Below are positions 7,842-9,781 of a stretch of DNA of 9,781 bases, in pieces. The position numbers were made by a program, and so were the translations under genes. The notes beneath the pieces are model-generated. The model was not told the DNA's origin, did no database searches, and saw nothing but the letters and a program-made list of their open reading frames with translations. The DNA is from CANHVK01 sp044232905 (GTDB lineage Bacteria; Bacteroidota; Bacteroidia; Flavobacteriales_D; Crocinitomicaceae), in NCBI GenBank assembly GCA_044232905.1, contig JBIIKZ010000077.1, forward strand, positions 1-9,781. Direction: 5' to 3'. How positions within the stretch are numbered: position 1 is the stretch's first letter; each line of letters begins with the position of its first letter.

Positions 7842-8040
7842 TTACTTTTTGGCATTGCCCCAAAAAGTAACAAAAAGGCTAGTCCTTGGAAATTCGACTA
7901 CCCTCTAACGAACGACGCTAAAATTTCAAAACTCGCTTTGCTCAGACAGTTGAAATTTTTACGCTTACTTATCGTTGTGGGTCCCAGTCTGAAATTTCCT
8001 TAGGGACGATTTGGGATTTTCGGAGTCGCTTTCGCTTTTA
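7842..8040 (+). repeat. Repeat unit C: palindromic header plus core
   Basis: Same architecture as unit B. The stem is TTACTTTTTGG (7842-7852) and CCAAAAAGTAA (7860-7870) with the loop CATTGCC. Then comes ACAAAAA, GGCTAG at 7877, the about 130-bp conserved core, and a looser tail ending TTCGCTTTTA at 8040. The B and C headers are the same in both stem arms and differ by one base in the loop. The core starts 275 bp after that of B. The parts between units (for example 7767-7841) are AT-rich and not alike, so the conserved part is a discrete element rather than a simple tandem duplication. Confidence 0.87.
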
Positions 8041-8085
8041 GTAAAAAGGTATCAGACAATAGGTAATAGTTTTTTGTTTAGAGTT

Positions 8086-8247
8086 GGGATTACTACCTTT
8101 TTTACTTCGTAGCTGCTTCGCGGTGCCATGTCCAAAAAGGTAGCGCCAAAAAGTCTAGCGCTGTATTTTTATTGCTTCTTTTCACTTCTGAAATTTCGAC
8201 CACATCGATGATCACTAGCGTGCTATCTCTTGGTGCCCGAATTTCAG
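8086..8247 (+). repeat. Diverged repeat unit D, same general plan
   Basis: It opens with the right copy of the 16-bp repeat (8086-8101). CTACCTTTTT (8093-8102) and AAAAAGGTAG (8134-8143) form a perfect 10-bp stem around a larger loop that contains CTTCGTAGCTGCTTCGCGG. GTCTAGCGC then stands where GGCTAGTCC stands in the other units. A second imperfect stem is formed by CTGAAATTTCG (8188-8198) plus ACCA with TGGT plus CGAATTTCAG (8238-8247). The plan (palindrome, CTAG, long hairpin edged by CTGAAATTT-like text) matches A-C, but the base sequence of the second part does not. Confidence 0.6.
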
Positions 8248-8387
8248 GGTAATTCACTTGTGTTAAAAATAAGGCTCAACATGACAATCTACAGACTAAA
8301 GCTGTAAGTATTTTGTAAAGGGGCTCAGGTTGAATAGATTTCTAATTAAATACAAAAAAACTGTCCGTTTTAAATTTGAAGAAAAAA

Positions 8388-9608
8388 TTAATACAGAAAT
8401 CCAAATAACCAAAGAGGGATTTTGTTTCCTAATCCGATTTCAATATCGTCTGCTGCAACATAAGAATTTTCTATGTTTTCAATTTGTTTAAAAGATTTTT
8501 CCTTCCCTCCAATCTCTATTGTGTAAGTATTATCAATTAAAAAATCACCTTTTGATGGAAGTGAAATTTTATGTTTGTATTTTAATTGATTCGCAAAAAA
8601 TATTTCCCTCAAGGTGCCTATATTAACTTTTTCGTTTTTAAGTATGAACATTAAATTTGTATTGTTTAAATATAGTTTTGTTGGTTTTTGTAATTTGCTT
8701 AACCCCCCTGTTTCAATGTTTAAATGTAAAGTTAATTCTGCTTCCTCTAGAAAATGAAGATAAGTCAAAAGAGTGGCTCTATTTAGTCCTATTTTGCTGC
8801 TAATTTTTGTGATGTTTGGAGTAAATGGAACTGATTCTATTAGTATAACTAATAGTTGTTTAATTCTATGGACATAAGCTATTTCAAGATTTCTTAAAAG
8901 AGGTAGTTCTATTTCTAGAATCATATTTACAACTTCATTAAGGCGTTGATTATACAATTCTTTTTCTTCTTTGTAGAAAGGGTAATACCCCATTTGTAAG
9001 TAGGTTTCAAAATAGATAAATGGCTTTATTTCTTTTAGAATGTTTTGACTGTGTGTTAAATGGTTTTTAAGGATATCTTCTAGTTTTAGTATTGGAAGAT
9101 GAATACCTGTTTCAATTGCTATAAATTCTCTAAATGATAAACCTTGCATAGAATAGGTAACTGCTCTTCTACTTAAATCTGCTCGTGCATTTAAAATTTC
9201 TAATAATGAAGATCCTGTAAAAACAATTTTTAATTGGGGATAATCATCATAAATGTTTTTGATTTCTTGAGACCAATTAGGGTATTTATGTACTTCATCG
9301 ATAAATAAATATCTACCTCCTTTTTTTATGAATTCATCTACTAACTCAACTAGTGAATTGTTTGAAAACCAAATAGAATCTAGACTAATATATAATGTTT
9401 TTTCAAGTTCATTTGAGTGGTTTAATTTGATGTATTGTAATAATAATGTTGTTTTTCCGATTCCTCTTGCTCCTTTAATTCCAATTAATCTGGCTTTCCA
9501 ATTTATTTCATGAATAATACTTCTAGTAAATTCTGTTGAAACAGTTTGAAGTTTTTGTATGTATTTTTCAAATAATTTTTCCATTGGTTTTTTTGTTTGT
9601 TCTAACAT
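8388..9608 (-). CDS. AAA_14 / DUF4143-type ATP-binding protein
   Basis: A 406-aa P-loop ATPase of the bacterial family that couples an AAA_14 domain to a DUF4143 C-terminal region; many are orphan genes of unknown role. Residues 46-54 are GARGIGKTT (Walker A). RYLFIDEVHKYPNWSQEIK (99-117) is Walker B with D104 and E105, and IVFTGSS (128-134) is the sensor-1 strand. Residues about 262-310 look like a winged helix (ITKISSKIGLNRATLLTYLHFLEEAEL). The C-terminus has GDFLID, then YTIEIGGKEK (362-371), reminiscent of a PD-(D/E)XK nuclease-like fold, ending at LWLFGFLY. The length is normal for the family and no break is seen. The start is uncertain: Met9 (codon at 9584) is also plausible because a promoter box sits directly in front of the upstream ATG. 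Neighbours give no functional clue. Confidence 0.9.
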   Translation of the reverse strand: MLEQTKKPMEKLFEKYIQKLQTVSTEFTRSIIHEINWKARLIGIKGARGIGKTTLLLQYIKLNHSNELEKTLYISLDSIWFSNNSLVELVDEFIKKGGRYLFIDEVHKYPNWSQEIKNIYDDYPQLKIVFTGSSLLEILNARADLSRRAVTYSMQGLSFREFIAIETGIHLPILKLEDILKNHLTHSQNILKEIKPFIYFETYLQMGYYPFYKEEKELYNQRLNEVVNMILEIELPLLRNLEIAYVHRIKQLLVILIESVPFTPNITKISSKIGLNRATLLTYLHFLEEAELTLHLNIETGGLSKLQKPTKLYLNNTNLMFILKNEKVNIGTLREIFFANQLKYKHKISLPSKGDFLIDNTYTIEIGGKEKSFKQIENIENSYVAADDIEIGLGNKIPLWLFGFLY

Positions 9609-9609
9609 A

Positions 9610-9617
9610 CAAAAATA
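9610..9617 (-). promoter_or_regulatory. Possible -7 box for the ATPase gene
   Basis: On the - strand this reads TATTTTTG, a full match to the Bacteroidota -7 pattern TAnnTTTG. The nearest TTTG upstream is 25 bases away, longer than the usual 19-21, so the -33 part is poor. The box ends one base before the ATG at 9608. Transcription starting here would be leaderless or would favour translation from the Met codon at 9584. Confidence 0.3.
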
Positions 9618-9668
9618 ATTAAAAATTGTTTGTTTTGATAAGCAAAAAAAGTATCGGGCAAATATTAT

Positions 9669-9701
9669 TTTGATGTGCTGGGGCTATAATTCTTATCTTT
9701 G
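9669..9701 (+). promoter_or_regulatory. Bacteroidota-type promoter before the right-edge ORF
   Basis: TTTG at 9669-9672 and TATCTTTG at 9694-9701 are separated by 21 bases, close to the known TTTG / TAnnTTTG arrangement (about 19-21). The start codon lies only 5 bases after the -7 box, so the transcript would have almost no leader. The pattern is short and the region AT-rich, so a chance match cannot be excluded. Confidence 0.45.
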
Positions 9702-9706
9702 AATTT

Positions 9707-9781
9707 ATGGATTCACTAGTTTTCACCCTTATTCAGCAAATCGTCCCAGCTAATATTTTAGAATCTTTTACTATCGAAAGT
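9707..9781 (+). CDS. Partial ORF leaving the window, possibly the N-terminus of an ISAon1-like transposase
   Basis: An ATG at 9707 opens a frame of 25 codons that stays open to the window edge. It begins MDSLVFTLIQQIVPAN and continues with ILESFTIES. The pattern of a short amphipathic start with LxxxIVPxxILExF resembles, from memory, the opening of the small N-terminal protein of ISAon1-type (ISL3-like) insertion sequences of Bacteroidota (typically LLLPEFLxEHFD). This is a weak resemblance over few residues. A promoter-like pair stands directly upstream, and the gene is divergent from the ATPase gene. If it is an insertion sequence, its left end should lie in 9620-9700; GGGGCTATAATTC at 9680-9692 is one candidate, but the partner end is outside the window. 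Confidence 0.35.
   Translation, partial: MDSLVFTLIQQIVPANILESFTIES

Larger units (their letters stand above)
7159..8387. other. Gene-free 1.2-kb region filled by intergenic repeats
   Basis: Both flanking genes are on the - strand and nothing between them looks coding. The left 80 bases (7159-7240) would hold the promoter of the membrane glycosyltransferase gene, but only a weak box resembling TACCTTTA (- strand, 7178-7185) is visible, with no matching -33 element. From 7262 to about 8250 the space is taken by related repeats, annotated separately. From 8250 to 8387 I see only a short palindrome (TACAG at 8290-8294, CTGTA at 8302-8306) and a degenerate GGCTCAACATGACA (8273-8286). The latter resembles AAGCTCAGCGTGACA at 7296-7310. 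No tRNA, known riboswitch or CRISPR pattern is visible. Confidence 0.7.

Noticed and set aside
7262..8247. CRISPR array
   Set aside because: Repeats are about 165-200 bp with only three good copies and long internal hairpins, far from the 24-48-bp repeats and uniform spacers of CRISPR; no cas gene is nearby.
8358..8378. Terminator for the ATPase gene
   Set aside because: AAAAC-TGTCC-GTTTT gives only a 5-bp AT-rich stem; too weak to call.
9328..9513. 61-codon + strand frame
   Set aside because: It is the antisense shadow of the ATPase Walker A/B region.

Overview
The window is AT-rich, has almost no Shine-Dalgarno-like purine tracts before its start codons, and carries TAnnTTTG-type promoter boxes near its right end. 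It also holds intergenic repeats of a style common in Flavobacteriia and related groups. Together these suggest a member of the Bacteroidota, probably a flavobacterium; genus and species cannot be read from the sequence.

Positions 1-5424 (+ strand) are the 3' part of a tightly packed surface-polysaccharide (O-antigen or capsule type) operon. In order it holds: rfbF (glucose-1-phosphate cytidylyltransferase, cut by the window edge); an RfbJ-like SDR reductase/epimerase; rfbG (CDP-glucose 4,6-dehydratase); and three family 2 glycosyltransferases. Genes are separated by 0-9 bp or overlap by 4 bp, so they are very likely co-transcribed. The first three should turn glucose-1-phosphate into CDP-glucose, then CDP-4-keto-6-deoxyglucose, then a reduced CDP-deoxysugar. 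The three transferases would build the repeat unit. No rfbH (C-3 deoxygenation), flippase or polymerase gene is visible, so the exact sugar is open.

Positions 5404-7158 (- strand) encode a large multi-pass membrane glycosyltransferase of the GT-C type. Its 3' end overlaps the last + strand gene by 21 bp, tail to tail.

Positions 7159-8387 carry no credible gene. They hold a cluster of repeats: three near-identical cores of about 165 bp (starts at 7333, 7602 and 7877). Each core can fold into a long imperfect hairpin. Two of them are preceded by a short perfect palindrome. The set is bracketed by an exact 16-bp direct repeat, and a related diverged element follows at about 8086-8247.

Positions 8388-9608 (- strand) encode an AAA_14/DUF4143-type ATPase. 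Diverging from it, a partial + strand ORF starts at 9707 and leaves the window. Its first 25 residues hint at the N-terminal part of an ISAon1-like transposase, but this is weak.

Nothing here can be declared a new biological system. The repeat cluster is the least explained structure, and the cytidylyltransferase-SDR-dehydratase gene order is the most interesting metabolic point.
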